Source: Pseudomonadota bacterium (GTDB lineage Bacteria; Pseudomonadota; Alphaproteobacteria; Caulobacterales; Aquidulcibacteraceae). Taken from it: 33,022 nucleotides of DNA. A program made the translations under genes and the position numbers. The notes beneath the pieces are model-generated. The model made no database searches, was not told the origin of the DNA, and was given only the letters and a program-made list of their open reading frames with translations. Positions 31,729 through 33,022 of this stretch are shown piece after piece. Where the stretch lies: positions 1 to 33,022 of the forward strand of contig JACQAC010000083.1 of NCBI GenBank assembly GCA_016195245.1, given 5' to 3'. The first letter of the stretch is position 1, and each line of letters starts with the position of its first letter.

Positions 31729-32318
31729 GGCAGGCTCAAGAAGTTGCTCAAGATGCGCGCGCCGGCCGGACCCGAGCGCTCGGGATGAAACTGGCAACCG
31801 AATGCATTGCCGCGTGCAACCAGCGCTGAGAAGCGTTCGCCGTATTCCGCAATGGCCACCGTCGCTTCGCCGGTGGGGCAAACGTAGGAGTGAACAAAGT
31901 AGGCGTAAGCGCCACTTGCGACGCCCTCAAGCAGCGGATGGTCGTGATCAGGCTTCAGCCGCGTCCAACCCATGTGCGGCGATGGCGCCTCCGGTGTCGC
32001 AGCCAGACGCGTGACTCGCCCTGGTATGCGACCCAGCGTGATCGCGTCGCCCTCTTCGCTGTCTTCATAAAGCAGCTGTTGGCCGAGACAGATTCCAAGC
32101 AGCGGACGCGGAAACGTCGTGAGCAGCTCTACCAGACCCTTCGTTTGCAGCAGATGCATCGCGTGAGCCGCGGCGCCGACGCCAGGCAGGATGATGCGGT
32201 CCGCCTCCGCAATGCAGATTGCATCGTCCGTTAGGATTGCCGGCGCGCCCAGCCGTTCAAGCGCGAACATCACCGACGCGGTGTTGCCAACGCCGAGCTT
32301 TACAACAGCCGTGGTCAC
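31722..32318 (-). CDS. hisH: Imidazole glycerol phosphate synthase glutaminase subunit HisH
   Basis: RIILPGVGAAAHAM; LLGICLGQQLLYE; FGCQFHPERSG. Confidence 0.93.
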   Translation of the reverse strand: MTTAVVKLGVGNTASVMFALERLGAPAILTDDAICIAEADRIILPGVGAAAHAMHLLQTKGLVELLTTFPRPLLGICLGQQLLYEDSEEGDAITLGRIPGRVTRLAATPEAPSPHMGWTRLKPDHDHPLLEGVASGAYAYFVHSYVCPTGEATVAIAEYGERFSALVARGNAFGCQFHPERSGPAGARILSNFLSLPC

Positions 32319-33022
32319 GCGATCACACCCTTGGTGGATGGCAGCGACTGACCTTCAACCGCGATCGCTTGACGCAGCGCTCGGCCAAACGCCTTGAAAC
32401 ACGCCTCGGTTTTATGGTGGTCGTTGTCGCCAGTTACGGAGACGTGGATGGCCGCGCCCATTCCCTGGGAGAGAGAGCGAAACACGTGCTCCGTCATTTC
32501 GGTGGGATAGGCGCCCAAGGCGGCTTGCTTGAACGCGCCCTTGAACACGAGGTAGGGCCGACCACCGAGGTCGAGGGAAACTTGCGCCTCTGCTTCGTCC
32601 ATTGGCAGCACAAAGCCGAAACGGGCGATCCCGCGCCGCTCCCCTAGCGCGCGCTTAAGCGCCTCACCAAGCGCCAGCGCGCAATCCTCGACAGTGTGAT
32701 GGGGATCAATCTCTAGATCACCAGCGCAAGTGAGAGTCAGAGACACTCCGCTGTGCTGGGCCACCTGCTCTAGCATGTGATCATAGAAACCAACGCCAGT
32801 GCTGACTGATGAAGGGGCGCGGCCATCGAGATCCAGCGTCACGTCGACCTTGGTCTCCTGGGTTTCACGCACGACTCGCGCGCGGCGCCGGCGCACCCGA
32901 AGCTCTGACGGCGTTTGGGCGGCGGATGGACCTAGCCTTATTTCAGCGGCGCGTGCGTGCGCCTCCAGCCCCTCCAGACGCGCCAAGCGCGCCGCAGACG
33001 CCGCTATTGTCGAAACCGCTTC
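32315..33022 (-). CDS. hisB: Fused histidinol dehydrogenase (C-terminus) :: imidazoleglycerol-phosphate dehydratase, 5' truncated by window edge
   Basis: Open to the edge: EAVSTIAASAARLARLEGLEAHARAAEIRLG (HisD C-terminus-like), then VVRETQETKVDVTLDLDG...GVGFYDHMLEQVAQHSG...DPHHTVEDCALALGEAL (HisB). Confidence 0.85.
   Translation of the reverse strand, partial: EAVSTIAASAARLARLEGLEAHARAAEIRLGPSAAQTPSELRVRRRRARVVRETQETKVDVTLDLDGRAPSSVSTGVGFYDHMLEQVAQHSGVSLTLTCAGDLEIDPHHTVEDCALALGEALKRALGERRGIARFGFVLPMDEAEAQVSLDLGGRPYLVFKGAFKQAALGAYPTEMTEHVFRSLSQGMGAAIHVSVTGDNDHHKTEACFKAFGRALRQAIAVEGQSLPSTKGVIA

Overview
GC-rich (alphaproteobacterial-looking) chromosomal window, densely coded on both strands. 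Left to right: partial NAD(P)-binding protein, YidB-like and DUF1330 genes (-); a TPP-riboswitch operon (+) with a thioesterase-like/membrane chimera, a paralogous small membrane protein and a frameshifted thiC; a DUF4262 gene, a zeta-toxin-like P-loop kinase and a 58-aa partner; two very small ORFs; a histidine kinase with a truncated receiver; a long-chain acyl-CoA synthetase; a cobalamin-riboswitch btuFCD-type ABC transporter (-); arsC-like reductase and a class A beta-lactamase (-); an EF-P lysylation module (efp / epmA / epmB-like) with a repeated palindromic element inside both modification genes; MFS transporter; an LprI/RsiV-like lipoprotein; SelO; an alkaline-phosphatase-family protein; a 2TM/RCK/RyR-domain protein; tRNA-Arg(CCT) with a nearby integrase remnant; a CysK-glutaredoxin fusion; and a compact histidine operon (hisD::hisB-hisH-hisA-hisF-hisIE-hisC) running off the right edge. 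The most striking signals are: (i) the unexplained thioesterase/membrane genes under a TPP riboswitch, (ii) a cluster of probable deletions or frameshifts in the first 8 kb, (iii) inverted palindromic elements inside epmA and epmB, (iv) the channel-like RyR protein, (v) the LprI+RsiV fusion, and (vi) the HisD-HisB fusion in a gamma-type his operon. All family calls come from recalled motifs; no database search was run.
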